The notes below the pieces were generated by a model. It saw nothing but the letters and a program-made list of their open reading frames with translations. It was not told the origin of the DNA and did no database searches. Shown here one piece after another: positions 8,088-16,657 of a DNA stretch of 64,000 nucleotides; the first letter of the stretch is position 1, and each line of letters starts with the position of its first letter. A program made the position numbers and the translations under genes. This DNA comes from Burkholderia pseudomultivorans (GTDB taxonomy: Bacteria > Pseudomonadota > Gammaproteobacteria > Burkholderiales > Burkholderiaceae): assembly GCF_001718415.1 (NCBI RefSeq), contig NZ_CP013377.1, positions 310,001 through 374,000 on the forward strand, read 5' to 3'.

Positions 8088-9581
8088 TCACGCGCCCTTG
8101 AACGCGTCGCCCATCGGCTTCGTCCGCATGCCGTGCGCGAGCCGCGTCCACGGCAGGTCGGCCGGGTCGGCCTGCATCGGCCCGGGCGCCTTGGCGACCA
8201 GCACCGCGTGCGCGATGTGCTGGAAGTCGGCGCGGAAATGCACCGAACTCTTGTTGACGAGGATTTTCATCGCCTCCGGCTCGACGCCCCCCACGCGATA
8301 CAGATTGCGGTCGAGCATCTGCGCCTTGCCGCCGCTCACGACGATCCGCACGCCGTCGATCTTCAGGCAGGCGACCGGCCCGACGTCGGCGAGCATGCCG
8401 TTCATCATCGGCCCGTCGTAGCGGCACACGCCGTCCGATACCGCGACGATCTCGAAGCGTCCGTGAAACGGCTCGTCGCCCGGTACGCCGGAGCCGCCGA
8501 GCGACAACTCGATGCAGGTGCCGACGCCCGCCCGTGCGGCCGCCGCCGCCGCGGCCGGATCCCACAGCAGGCCGAGCGCCGCGTCGCGCGCGCCGTTGCG
8601 CAGCAACGCGCGCAGCAGGCCCGTCGTGTTGGAGTCGCCGCCCGCGCCGGGGTTGTCCTGCGTGTCGGCGATCACGACGGGCTTGCTCGCGCGTTCCGCG
8701 AGTCGCATCGCCTCGCGCACCGCGTCGTCGGGCGACAGGAACGGCACCTGCCATTTCGCTTCGTCGCTCAGCATCTTGTCGTACAGCGCCTGCACGGCCG
8801 CGTCGACCGCATCGGCGTCGCCGTAGCCCCAGACGACCGGCCCGCATTCGGGGAAGTCCGCCGCCGGAAAGCCCGGCGCGAACGACAGCGAAGCCACGCC
8901 GTCCGTCTCCAGCGCCGCAAGCCGTGCATACATGTCGCGCGCGGGATCGAGCAGCGTGCACATGCCGTTGATCGGAATCAGGAACGGCAGCCGCCGTGCA
9001 GCGCGATGCAGCGGACCGCCGCCCGCGAGCAGGCGTTCGAGCAGCGCGGCCGCGCGTTCACCGGTCTCGGCCATGTCCACGTGCGGGTACGTGCGATAGG
9101 CCACCAGCGCGTCGGCACGGCTCAGCATCCGCTCGGTCACGTTCGCGTGCAGGTCGAGCGACGCGACCACCGGCACGGCCGGGCCGACCGCATCGCGGAT
9201 GCGTTCCAGCAGCGTTCCTTCGCCGTCGTCGGTATGTTCGGCGACCATCGCGCCGTGCAGGTCGAGATAGACCGCGTCGAAGCCGCCGTGCCGTGCCGCG
9301 TCGACGATCTCGCCGGCGATCCGCTCGAACGCATCCTCGGTGACATGCGCCGACGGGCTCGCGCCTGCCCAGATCACCGGCTGCAACGCCCAGCCACGCC
9401 GCTGCGCCGCGTGGATGAAGCCGCCCGCCGGAATGTTGACGTCGCGCAGCGCGAGCAGGTCGGCGCCGCGCACCATGGCCGGAAATCCTTCGCCGCGCTC
9501 GAAATTCGCATAGGCGGCCCGGGTCGGTGCGAAGGTGTTGGTTTCATGCTGGAAACCGGCAATCAGGATGCGTGTGGTCAT
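8088..9581 (-). CDS. M81-family metallopeptidase, MlrC (microcystinase C)-like
   Basis: This 497-residue protein matches the MlrC/M81 family, zinc enzymes first known from degradation of linearised microcystin but far more widespread than that pathway. Near the N-terminus it has GFQHETNTF, then the paired motifs LDLHGAM (Asp107, His109) and SLDLHANVT (Asp143, His145), which supply the metal ligands. The C-terminal half (from about residue 300) is the MlrC C-terminal domain, including a DNPGAGGDSNT segment. It lies 100 bp downstream of an MFS carrier gene on the same strand, so it probably processes the compound imported by that carrier. The true substrate is unknown, perhaps a small peptide or amide. 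Confidence 0.9.
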   Translation of the reverse strand: MTTRILIAGFQHETNTFAPTRAAYANFERGEGFPAMVRGADLLALRDVNIPAGGFIHAAQRRGWALQPVIWAGASPSAHVTEDAFERIAGEIVDAARHGGFDAVYLDLHGAMVAEHTDDGEGTLLERIRDAVGPAVPVVASLDLHANVTERMLSRADALVAYRTYPHVDMAETGERAAALLERLLAGGGPLHRAARRLPFLIPINGMCTLLDPARDMYARLAALETDGVASLSFAPGFPAADFPECGPVVWGYGDADAVDAAVQALYDKMLSDEAKWQVPFLSPDDAVREAMRLAERASKPVVIADTQDNPGAGGDSNTTGLLRALLRNGARDAALGLLWDPAAAAAAARAGVGTCIELSLGGSGVPGDEPFHGRFEIVAVSDGVCRYDGPMMNGMLADVGPVACLKIDGVRIVVSGGKAQMLDRNLYRVGGVEPEAMKILVNKSSVHFRADFQHIAHAVLVAKAPGPMQADPADLPWTRLAHGMRTKPMGDAFKGA

Positions 9582-9681
9582 GAGACTGAATCCAGGAAGA
9601 ACGGTCGGTGTGCGCGACGTGCGTCCGGTGCCCGATCCTGCCGGACGGCGCCGCGCGAAGAGCGTGAAGCGGCGCGTCGTA

Positions 9682-10986
9682 TCAGCGCGTCGCGACGGGA
9701 AGGCGATTCATGATCAGCGCCGCCGCGCCCGCGACCATCAGCGCGACGATCACCAGCAGCCCGGCCTGCATGCTGCCGGTCGCGGTGCGGATCTCGCCGA
9801 TGACGGTCGGGCTGAGGAAGCCGCCGATCAGGCCGATCGTGTTGATGAGCGCGATGCCGCCCGCGGCCGCGTTGCCCGTCAGGTACTGCGACGGGATCGC
9901 CCAGAACACGGTATAGGCCGCCCACGTCAGCGCCGTGGCGATCGTCATGCAGACGAGCGATACCGCGAGCTGGCCGTCGGCGAAGGTCGCGGCGGCCAGC
10001 GCGGCCGCGCCGACCAGCGCCGATACCGCGCTGTGCAGCCGGCGTTCGCCGCGGCGGTCGGAGCGTCGGCCGATCGCGAGCATCGCGCCGGCGGCCGCGA
10101 TGTACGGAATCATCGAATAGAAGCCGATCTGCATCGTGTCGGTCACGCCGTTGGCCTTGAGGATCGACGGCAGCCAGAAGCTGACCGCGTAGATCCCGCA
10201 GATCATCGTGAAGTACGCGAAGGCCAGCAGGTAGACGCGCGGGTCGCGCGCCGCCTGCCCGAACGCATGATGGCCGGCGGCGGGCGTCTGCAGTTCGGAC
10301 GCGAGCAGGCTTTTTTCGCGGTCGGTCAGCCACGCCGCATCGGCAGGCCGGTCGGCCAGCACCTTGAGGACCAGCAGGCCGAGCAACGCGCACGGCAGCC
10401 CTTCGACGACGAACATCCATTGCCAGCCGGCGAGGCCGTGCGCGCCGTCGAGTGCGGTCATCAGCCAGGTCGACAGCGGCGAGCCGACGATGCCGCCGAT
10501 CGGGCCAGCAAGCATCACGACGGCCATCACGCCGGCCATGCGCCGCGCGCCATACCAGTAGGTCAGGTAGAAGATCATCCCCGGCGCGAAGCCGGCCTCG
10601 AACACGCCGAGCAGGAAGCGCAGCACGTAGAACGAGGTCTCGCCGCGCACGAACATCATGCCGGCCGACGTCAGGCCCCACAGCACCATGATCCGGCTGA
10701 TGGTCTTGCGCGCGCCGATCTTCGGCAGCAACAGGTTGCTCGGGATCTCGAACAGCACGTAGCCGAGAAAGAAGATGCCCGCGCCGAGGCCGTATGCCGC
10801 ATCGGAGAAGCCGAGCGCGCTTTGCATGTGGAGCTTCGCGAAGCCGATGTTCACGCGATCGAGATACGCGAACGTGTAGCACAGCAGCAGGAGCGGCAGC
10901 AGGCGCCAGTTCAGCTTGCGATACAGCGCCTGCACGGGGGCGCTGTCCTGGGCCGTCGGATGGCGCGAGGAGGGTACGGCGGACAT
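9682..10986 (-). CDS. MFS transporter, anion:cation symporter (phthalate permease-like)
   Basis: This 434-residue carrier has about 12 membrane helices and the ACS-family signature near TM1, LLLCYTFAYLDRVNIGFAKL, followed by FEIPSNLLL in TM2. ACS carriers bring in small organic anions. The ATG at 10986 is chosen over an in-frame start at 11082, because the extra residues are Cys/Ser-rich and lie in the divergent promoter. It is the first gene of a two-gene unit with the MlrC-like gene and is transcribed away from a LysR gene that probably controls it. Confidence 0.88.
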   Translation of the reverse strand: MSAVPSSRHPTAQDSAPVQALYRKLNWRLLPLLLLCYTFAYLDRVNIGFAKLHMQSALGFSDAAYGLGAGIFFLGYVLFEIPSNLLLPKIGARKTISRIMVLWGLTSAGMMFVRGETSFYVLRFLLGVFEAGFAPGMIFYLTYWYGARRMAGVMAVVMLAGPIGGIVGSPLSTWLMTALDGAHGLAGWQWMFVVEGLPCALLGLLVLKVLADRPADAAWLTDREKSLLASELQTPAAGHHAFGQAARDPRVYLLAFAYFTMICGIYAVSFWLPSILKANGVTDTMQIGFYSMIPYIAAAGAMLAIGRRSDRRGERRLHSAVSALVGAAALAAATFADGQLAVSLVCMTIATALTWAAYTVFWAIPSQYLTGNAAAGGIALINTIGLIGGFLSPTVIGEIRTATGSMQAGLLVIVALMVAGAAALIMNRLPVATR

Positions 10987-11085
10987 ATCGGTCTCCAGTG
11001 ACGTGAGCGTCTTGCAACATTGATCGCGATTGCTGCATCGTCGGAGAGACGAAAAAGCAGAGCAAGAGCAACTTCCGTGCACTAA

Positions 11086-11104
11086 TGTTGCTCCAGAGGC
11101 AACA
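11086..11104. promoter_or_regulatory. Inverted repeat in the LysR/MFS divergent promoter (candidate LysR operator)
   Basis: A perfect TGTTGC-N7-GCAACA palindrome lies 24 bp upstream of the LysR gene start, within the 141-bp region shared with the divergent carrier gene. The position is typical of an autoregulatory LysR recognition site; binding is inferred. Confidence 0.5.
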
Positions 11105-11127
11105 CGTTACGACACACCGGAATCCCC

Positions 11128-12099
11128 ATGCGCGAACTGAACCAGCGCCGCCTGCGCTACTTTCATGAAGTCCTGACCCATGGTTCGATCCGCGGCGCGG
11201 CCGACAGCATCAATACCGCGCCGTCCGTGATCACGCGGCAGATCCGCCTGCTCGAGGCGGAAATCGGCGTCGTGCTGTTCGAGCGCCAGGCGCGCGGCGT
11301 GCGGCCGACCGAGGCCGCCGCGCATCTGCTCGAATACTGGCGCGGTTGCCGCTCGCAGCAGGAACTGTTCGAGGAGCGGCTGCAGGCGCTGCAGCGGCTT
11401 CAGTCCGGCCAGGTGCGGATCGTGACCAGCGAAGGCTATGTCGACGTGCTGATGGACGAGGTGCTGACCGACTTCTGCATGCGCTATCCGAAACTCGACG
11501 TGATCGTCGACGTGCTGCCGGTCAACAACGTGCTGCAGGAGGTGGCCGAGAGCCGCGCGCATATCGGGCTCGCGTACAACCCGCCCGCGCATCCGGAGAT
11601 TCGCTATCTCGCGACCTCGTCGCAGCCGGTGGTGGCGCTCGTCCACGCGGGCCATCCGCTCGCGGTGCGCGGCGGCCCGGTCCGCGCGCACGAACTCGGC
11701 GAATATCCGCTCGCGCTGATGCCGCCGGCCTTCGGTCTCGGTCAGGTGGCGCAGATGCTCGCCTACACGGAGAACCTGCCGATCCGCCCGACGCTGACGA
11801 CCAATTCGCTCGCGGTGCTGCGGCATTTCGTCAAGCGCCATCGAGGCATCACGCTGATCGGCGCGTTCGCGGCTTATCGCGAACTGGACAGCGGCGAGCT
11901 CGTCGCGCTGCCGATCGAACATCCGTTGTTCGATTCCGCGAAGGCGCGCCTGCTGGTGAAGACGGGGCGGCCGCTCGGTGTGGCGGCCGACACGCTGCTG
12001 AATTGCCTGCTGAGCGACATGAAGATGTTCGCGGCGGCGAATGGCGGCGGCCGGACCGGGGGCGCCGCGCGGAAGCGGGCGGCCAAACGCGCGCGGTAG
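11128..12099 (+). CDS. LysR-family transcriptional regulator
   Basis: This 323-residue protein has an N-terminal winged HTH (residues 5-65; [20 protein letters not shown] then [15 protein letters not shown]) and a LysR substrate-binding domain from about residue 95 to 300. A Lys/Arg-rich tail ends the protein. It is divergent from the MFS-mlrC pair and is the likely regulator of those genes. The inducer is unknown, presumably the substrate of the carrier or a breakdown product. Confidence 0.92.
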   Translation: MRELNQRRLRYFHEVLTHGSIRGAADSINTAPSVITRQIRLLEAEIGVVLFERQARGVRPTEAAAHLLEYWRGCRSQQELFEERLQALQRLQSGQVRIVTSEGYVDVLMDEVLTDFCMRYPKLDVIVDVLPVNNVLQEVAESRAHIGLAYNPPAHPEIRYLATSSQPVVALVHAGHPLAVRGGPVRAHELGEYPLALMPPAFGLGQVAQMLAYTENLPIRPTLTTNSLAVLRHFVKRHRGITLIGAFAAYRELDSGELVALPIEHPLFDSAKARLLVKTGRPLGVAADTLLNCLLSDMKMFAAANGGGRTGGAARKRAAKRAR

Positions 12100-12111
12100 C
12101 GCCTGTTGCGG

Positions 12112-13002
12112 TTACGCTGCGTCGCCGCCCGCCCGCAGCGCCCGCACCAGCTCCTTCGCGGCCTTGCCGAGCCCCGTATGCTTCGGCCTGCGCAGATACA
12201 CGGGCAGCGGCAGCCCGTTGCGGATGTTCGCGAACGCGAGCGGCGCGAGTTCGCCGGCGGCCACGTAGCGGCCGATCACCGACGCCGGCAGGTTCGCCCA
12301 GCCGTGGCCGGCCGTCACGAGCGCGATCGCGGTCGCCATGTCGGTCACTTTCCATGTGCGGTTGCCGATCACGGGCCGCACGTCGGTCAGCGGCCGGTCG
12401 GGATCGGCGATCACGATTTGCCGGAACCCCGACAGTCGCTCGATTCCTTCGGGATGCGCGGCTTCGGCGATCAGCGGATGACTCGGCGCCGCGACCGCGA
12501 CGAGCGTCTCGGTCCACAGCGCGTGGATCTGTTCCTGCGGATGAAGATCGAGCCCGCCGTACGCGACGCACAGATCGACGGCGCCGCGATGCAGCGCGTC
12601 GACGATCGCATCCTGCGGCGCGGTGACGATGCCGATCGCGAGCGCCGGATACTTCGCGGCGACGGCCGCGAGCGCGCGCGCGACGGGCGCGCCGTCGATC
12701 TCCGCGGCGAGGCCGAGCCGCAGCGTGTCCTCGACGCCCTCCGACAGGTGCTGCGCATGCGCGCGCAGCGCGTGCAGCCGCTCGGCGATCGCGCGCGCGT
12801 CGGGCAGCAGTGCGGCCATCGCGGCGGTCGGCGTCGGTTCGCGCGTGCCGCGGTCGAACAGCACGAGGTCGAGTTCGGCCTCGAGGTTCGCGATGGCCAT
12901 GCTGATTGCCGACGGCGTGCGCCCGAGCGCGCGCGCGGCCGCCGAGAACGAGCCCTTGTCGATGACGGTCAGCAGCATGTCGATATGGTCGCTGGTCAGC
13001 AT
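12112..13002 (-). CDS. LysR-family regulator divergent from a PACE efflux gene
   Basis: This 296-residue LysR protein has an HTH at residues 4-62 (DMLLTVIDKGSFSAAARALG, SAISMAIANLEAELD) and an effector domain from about residue 90. It converges with the preceding LysR gene and is divergent from a PACE-type transporter gene. LysR genes commonly sit next to PACE genes and control them, as AceR does for aceI in Acinetobacter; the same role is inferred here. A GTCAG-N15-CTGAC repeat lies just upstream of its start codon. Confidence 0.92.
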   Translation of the reverse strand: MLTSDHIDMLLTVIDKGSFSAAARALGRTPSAISMAIANLEAELDLVLFDRGTREPTPTAAMAALLPDARAIAERLHALRAHAQHLSEGVEDTLRLGLAAEIDGAPVARALAAVAAKYPALAIGIVTAPQDAIVDALHRGAVDLCVAYGGLDLHPQEQIHALWTETLVAVAAPSHPLIAEAAHPEGIERLSGFRQIVIADPDRPLTDVRPVIGNRTWKVTDMATAIALVTAGHGWANLPASVIGRYVAAGELAPLAFANIRNGLPLPVYLRRPKHTGLGKAAKELVRALRAGGDAA

Positions 13003-13014
13003 GCGATGCCTCCT

Positions 13015-13039
13015 GTCAGAAAAATTGAAAGCACCTGAC
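13015..13039. promoter_or_regulatory. Inverted repeat GTCAG-N15-CTGAC between LysR and PACE genes
   Basis: Two 5-bp inverted arms are centred in the short (99-bp) intergenic region between the divergent LysR and PACE genes. This is a candidate LysR-type site; the arms are short, so chance is possible. Confidence 0.4.
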
Positions 13040-13101
13040 TTTTGCGGGCACGGGGCCCGCTGCTAGTCTCGCCACCTTGTTCGATTCGAAGGGAGCGATT
13101 C

Positions 13102-13542
13102 ATGCAGGGCTGGAAGAGACGCGTAGTTTACGTCGTGATGTTCGAGGCGCTCGGCATCCTGATCGCGTCGACGGTGCTCGGCGCGCTGAGCGGCGCGAGC
13201 GCAGAGACGAGCGGCCTGCTCGGCGTGATGATCTCGACGACGGGCGTCACCGTCAATTTCCTGTACAACCTCGCGTTCGAGGCGTGGGAGCGGCGCCGCG
13301 CGGCGACGACGCGCACGGTCGGCCGCCGCGTCGCGCATGCGATCGGATTCCAGGTCGCGCTCGTGACCTTCCTGATTCCGCTGATCGCGTGGTGGCTCGA
13401 CGTATCGCTGCTGCAGGCGTTCCTGTTCGACGCGGTGCTGATCGTGTTCTTCCCGATCTTCACGTTCGTGTACAACTGGTCGTTCGATTGCGTGTTCGGC
13501 CTGCCGGATGCGGTGACGCGCAACGCGAAGCCGGCGGCCTGA
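13102..13542 (+). CDS. PACE-family multidrug/biocide efflux transporter
   Basis: This 146-residue protein has four predicted helices made of two tandem bacterial-transmembrane-pair (BTP) units. Each unit has the characteristic Asn/Tyr-Asn motif: TVNFLYNLAFEAWERR and FTFVYNWSFDCVF. Glu15 in TM1 (VVMFEALGI) matches the essential glutamate of AceI, the chlorhexidine exporter that founded the family. The ATG at 13102 has GGGAG upstream; a frame opening at 13042 would run into the divergent promoter. The divergent LysR gene is the likely regulator. Native substrates may be short-chain diamines, by analogy with AceI. Confidence 0.9.
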   Translation: MQGWKRRVVYVVMFEALGILIASTVLGALSGASAETSGLLGVMISTTGVTVNFLYNLAFEAWERRRAATTRTVGRRVAHAIGFQVALVTFLIPLIAWWLDVSLLQAFLFDAVLIVFFPIFTFVYNWSFDCVFGLPDAVTRNAKPAA

Positions 13543-13657
13543 TGCGGCGCGCGGCGTGCGTGACGGAGCGGATGTGCCGGCGATGCGGGCGGCGCCCGCA
13601 TCGTGACCGGACAGATGACGGCGACGGCGGCCCTGAAGCCGCGTCGCGCGACGGCGC

Positions 13658-14512
13658 TTACGCCGCGACGAACTCGTGCACGTAGCGATTGAACACGGCG
13701 GGGCTTGCCGCGTTCATCCCGTGCGATGCGCCGGCGACGGTCTGCCGTTGCGCGTTGCCGATCCACTGCGCAAGCGTCTCGACGTTGTTGCGGAACATCT
13801 TCGGGCTGCGCTGGCCGTCGATCAGCAGCGTCGGGCACGCGATCGCGGCGGCCGTGTGCTGCGTATACGCGGGCAGCGGATCGCGCAGCTGCTTCGGCAG
13901 CGTGCTGGCGTTGTCGATCGCCATCGTGCGGAAGCGCGACGTGCTCTTCTTCCACGCGCCGGGCAGGCTGACCGAATCGACGAACATTTCGAGGCCCGCC
14001 TCGACGCTGCCGCTGTCGATCAGGTCCACCGCCCGGGTGCGCAGCGCCATCGCGGCGGCCGGCAGCTTCGCCTCCTCGCGCACGCCGTCGCGTTGCAGCG
14101 GGCCGCCCGGATCGGCGAGCGTCAGCGATTCGACGAGGTGCGGATGCTGGCGCGCGACATTGAAGGCCACGCTGCCGCCGCGCGAATGGCCGACGAGATG
14201 GACGGGGCCGAGATCGAGCGCGTCGATGAATTCGGCGAGCTCGTCGACGTGGTTCTGCCAGCCGAACTCGTCCTGGATGCCCGCTTCGATGGCCGGCCAG
14301 TAGTGGCTGAGGCTCGGCGCGATGCAGCGGTAGTGGGCCGACAGTGCGGCGAGCTGCGGATCCCAGTAGCGGTAATCGCACAGCGAACCATGAACGAACA
14401 CCATCGGCGCGCCGCCGCCCCGCTCGACATACGGCAGGCTGATGCCCGACGACAACGTCGCAAATTGCAGGTCCGGATTCGCGAGCACCGAAGGCTCGAT
14501 TCGCATGTTCAT
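13658..14512 (-). CDS. Alpha/beta hydrolase
   Basis: This 284-residue single-domain hydrolase has the oxyanion segment FVHGSL near residue 40, the nucleophile elbow GHSRGG (Ser present) near residue 105, an acid residue in LLIDGQ and a His in GASHGMN near residue 263. These residues suggest an active serine hydrolase, perhaps an esterase or a C-C hydrolase; the substrate cannot be told from sequence. The ATG at 14512 is preferred over a TTG at 14548. It converges with the PACE gene and marks the left edge of the AT-richer island. Confidence 0.85.
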   Translation of the reverse strand: MNMRIEPSVLANPDLQFATLSSGISLPYVERGGGAPMVFVHGSLCDYRYWDPQLAALSAHYRCIAPSLSHYWPAIEAGIQDEFGWQNHVDELAEFIDALDLGPVHLVGHSRGGSVAFNVARQHPHLVESLTLADPGGPLQRDGVREEAKLPAAAMALRTRAVDLIDSGSVEAGLEMFVDSVSLPGAWKKSTSRFRTMAIDNASTLPKQLRDPLPAYTQHTAAAIACPTLLIDGQRSPKMFRNNVETLAQWIGNAQRQTVAGASHGMNAASPAVFNRYVHEFVAA

Positions 14513-15079
14513 GACTGAAAGACTCAAAGGTGCGTCAACACGACGCAACTATGCCTCAGGGCGAGCTGCAAGCAAAACGCATAATTTTCATCGTCGCGAT
14601 CAATTTTATTGATGGATCGGGCGGAAAGCCTTGTCGGAGCAAGAGGGCAGGCGATCGGCTTACGGCCATCGGCGTGCCGACGTTCATCTGTTCCATGTAA
14701 AGGCGGCGTCGACCGGATGGCCAGCCGCAACGGCGACAGTGCGGACGTGGAATTTGATCGGGCGGGCGTCGTGGTGCTCCAGAGATCGGCACGACGTGGG
14801 CCTGTCATTTAACGCGGCCAAGTGAGCACAAAGGGGATCATTGCTGGGCCAAGCGTCAGGAGCGCTTTGCTTTCCGAGGGCGCGCCGATCGCATGATCGA
14901 TCGCGCGTTGCGTTGATGGACGCATGGGGCAATACAGCACCGCACGTCAATGAAGCAGACGGTCGCTTCCCGCCAGAAAATTGACGGCGACCAAGTTTTG
15001 ATAATTAAGACATCCGAATATTATTGAGATATACAGTCGCGCAGCCGCGTTACGATTACGGCTTTCCACGGGGGCGGCA
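14513..15079. other. 567-bp non-coding stretch at the left edge of the T6SS effector island
   Basis: No convincing gene was found. Base composition falls below that of the flanks and the short open frames lack ribosome-binding sites and codon bias. It contains a perfect ATCAAT-TTT-ATTGAT inverted repeat at 14599-14613, about 87 bp upstream of the hydrolase gene, possibly that gene's operator. An AT-rich run at 14996-15035 (TTGATA followed 15 bp later by TATTAT) may hold the PAAR gene promoter, although that spacing is short. Confidence 0.5.
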
Positions 15080-15661
15080 ATGAATAGAAGAATTGCGGTT
15101 GTTGGCGATGGTCTTTCCAGTGGCGGAACGATTGCTCCATACGGCGGACCACGGCTTCTGGTACATGGCCATCAAGCGGTGTTGATTGGTGGTCAAGCGT
15201 TCTGCGCCGCGTGTAAAACCACCGGCATCATTGCGAAGGCCGGTGGTCCGTATCGGCTCAGGTTTCAGGGAGAGGTCGCCCTGGAGCACGATATTGTCCT
15301 GTGCGGCTGCTCGACTCCGCCGAGCATCGTCGCGGTACTTGCTGGTGAAGCGTGGTGCGACGATCGGCTCGAGGGTCTCGGCGAGGTCGTTTCGAGCCGC
15401 ACGTCAACGGACGGAGTCGTGTCGTTGAAGAAAGGTGCATTTGACGAACAAATCGAAGCGGCGACTCGCGATAGTATTTGCGGCGGCTGGGAGAATTACC
15501 CCTATTACATTGAGACGGTAGACGGTCGCGTCTATTCTGGCGTACTCGATGCACGAGGCACGTTACCGCGTGTCAACACTGGCGACGAATCACACAACTA
15601 CACCGTTTACTGGGGTGACGAAGTCATCGCTAAAGAGCATAGCGGAGTAAACCGTGTCTAA
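15080..15661 (+). CDS. PAAR-domain protein, type VI secretion spike tip / effector carrier
   Basis: This 193-residue protein has an N-terminal PAAR domain (about residues 1-95): repeated Gly-rich turns, His29 and His31 in VHGHQA, and Cys-rich HDIVLCGCSTPP. It caps the VgrG spike of the type VI machine. The second half (about 110-193) is a small beta-rich extension (YIETVDGRVYSGVLDARG, then VYWGDE) of the kind seen in many PAAR proteins, probably an adaptor for cargo. GGGGCGG precedes the ATG at 15080. Its stop overlaps the GTG start of the downstream amidase by 8 bp, so PAAR and effector are co-translated. No vgrG or tss gene is in the window, so secretion must use an apparatus encoded elsewhere. 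Confidence 0.88.
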   Translation: MNRRIAVVGDGLSSGGTIAPYGGPRLLVHGHQAVLIGGQAFCAACKTTGIIAKAGGPYRLRFQGEVALEHDIVLCGCSTPPSIVAVLAGEAWCDDRLEGLGEVVSSRTSTDGVVSLKKGAFDEQIEAATRDSICGGWENYPYYIETVDGRVYSGVLDARGTLPRVNTGDESHNYTVYWGDEVIAKEHSGVNRV

Positions 15662-16289
15662 TCGTCCTACGAAGGTTCGCACAAATGACACACCAAATTC
15701 AAAGCGATCCGTACAACTACAAGCCCTGTCCTTTCAAGCGCTTTGGGACGCGTACCCGAAGAATGACCCCTACGATGACCCCACCGGAGAATATAAGAAT
15801 CAATGCGCCATTCGCATGAGCGTCACCTTTCATCGCATCGGAAGCGACATGAAGTCGTTTTCTCAAAACGTGCTGAAGCCGATGCCCGGCAAGAGGACAT
15901 TGGGCCGCCTGATACTCGGCGGAAAAGCGACTGCGACGCGCGCTTACGAACTGGCTGAGTGGCTCAAGCTTCGCCCGTTCCTTGGGCTTGGCAAACCTGA
16001 AAACATTACTGGTCAGGATTGGCAGGAAAAAATCGACGGCCGAACCGGTATCATCTATTTCTTCGGATATTGGCGTCAGGAGGGAGATTCCCGCGATGCA
16101 CTGAGCGGCGGTCATATTGACCTATGGAACAAAGACACGCTTACGCCGTCCTTTGCGTCGTTCTGGCGGTTTCGTGTGGGTAGACGAACGATGCCGGACC
16201 TACGGTCCTGGTTTCGTCCCGGCGGCAACGAGAACTGGATATCAGACTTGGCGGCATCCAAAGAGATTTTGTTTTGGGAAGTGAGATGA
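15654..16289 (+). CDS. Type VI amidase effector, Tae4 family
   Basis: This 211-residue protein has the Tae4 signature: a YPKNDPYDDP segment, then NQCAIRMS with catalytic Cys51, and GGHIDLWN with His154 and Asp156 completing an NlpC/P60-like Cys-His-Asp site. The C-terminus ends in ASKEILFWEVR, as in other Tae4 proteins. Tae4 enzymes cut the D-Glu/meso-DAP amide bond of Gram-negative peptidoglycan in the target-cell periplasm. The GTG start has GGAG 6 bases upstream and overlaps the PAAR gene; its stop overlaps the next gene's start as ATGA. No signal peptide is visible, consistent with delivery by the T6SS. Codon use is visibly less GC-biased than in neighbouring genes, suggesting transfer. 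Confidence 0.92.
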   Translation: MSNRPTKVRTNDTPNSKRSVQLQALSFQALWDAYPKNDPYDDPTGEYKNQCAIRMSVTFHRIGSDMKSFSQNVLKPMPGKRTLGRLILGGKATATRAYELAEWLKLRPFLGLGKPENITGQDWQEKIDGRTGIIYFFGYWRQEGDSRDALSGGHIDLWNKDTLTPSFASFWRFRVGRRTMPDLRSWFRPGGNENWISDLAASKEILFWEVR

Positions 16290-16594
16290 AGCGTATGGCT
16301 TTCGCCGTTCTAGGCTTCGTATGGGGACTTCTCGTGACGGGCGCATCGTTCTATGTTTTCAACCGCCAGGACTGGGCCAAGCCGTCACGCCCGGCAGTCG
16401 GTTGCGGCGAATCCTGCGCATCCCACGCTGGCTTGGTCGCAACGATGCTCTTCATTCTTCTATGGCCATCGATCGCGTGTGCAGTGCTCAATGCTATCGC
16501 CTACAGACGTTGGTCATTACGCAAATGGTGCATCACGTTCGTCGTCGTGACCCTGTTGGCGATTCTGTTTCATCTCGCCACCTACGTGACCTGA
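16286..16594 (+). CDS. Small three-helix membrane protein, candidate immunity protein to the Tae4-like effector
   Basis: This 102-residue protein has hydrophobic segments at about 3-24, 44-66 and 78-99, with a Cys-containing loop (CGESC) between the first two. It starts within the stop codon of the amidase gene (ATGA), so it is translationally coupled to it. Known Tae4 immunity proteins (Tai4) are soluble periplasmic dimers with a cleaved signal peptide. This protein does not look like one, but its position demands a role in self-protection or effector handling. The function is inferred from position only; no homolog is recognised. Confidence 0.7.
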   Translation: MKRMAFAVLGFVWGLLVTGASFYVFNRQDWAKPSRPAVGCGESCASHAGLVATMLFILLWPSIACAVLNAIAYRRWSLRKWCITFVVVTLLAILFHLATYVT

Positions 16595-16597
16595 CCA

Positions 16598-16612
16598 ATC
16601 GGTCCTACCGAT
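16598..16612. terminator. Small hairpin between the convergent immunity-candidate and DUF3579 genes
   Basis: ATCGGT-CCT-ACCGAT forms a perfect 6-bp stem 4 bp after the upstream stop codon and lies between convergent genes. It has no T-run, so it is at most a weak bidirectional terminator. Confidence 0.3.
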
Positions 16613-16657
16613 AACGGATGAAATACCGCGCGATCGTTATGCCGCGTTTCGCATGAA

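Noticed and set aside
7758..9713. A 651-codon frame on the plus strand opposite the MlrC-like gene.
   Set aside because: It is a shadow of the minus-strand gene, which has clear metal-binding motifs; the plus-strand translation is Arg-rich with no recognisable fold.
14524..14950. Several short open frames in the gap before the PAAR gene, considered as transposase remnants.
   Set aside because: No transposase motif, terminal inverted repeat or target duplication could be found, and the frames overlap each other on both strands.
15080..16594. The possibility that the PAAR region is part of a full type VI secretion gene cluster.
   Set aside because: No vgrG, hcp, tssB, tssC or clpV-like gene is found in the flanks; the neighbours are an alpha/beta hydrolase and DUF3579/dctD genes.
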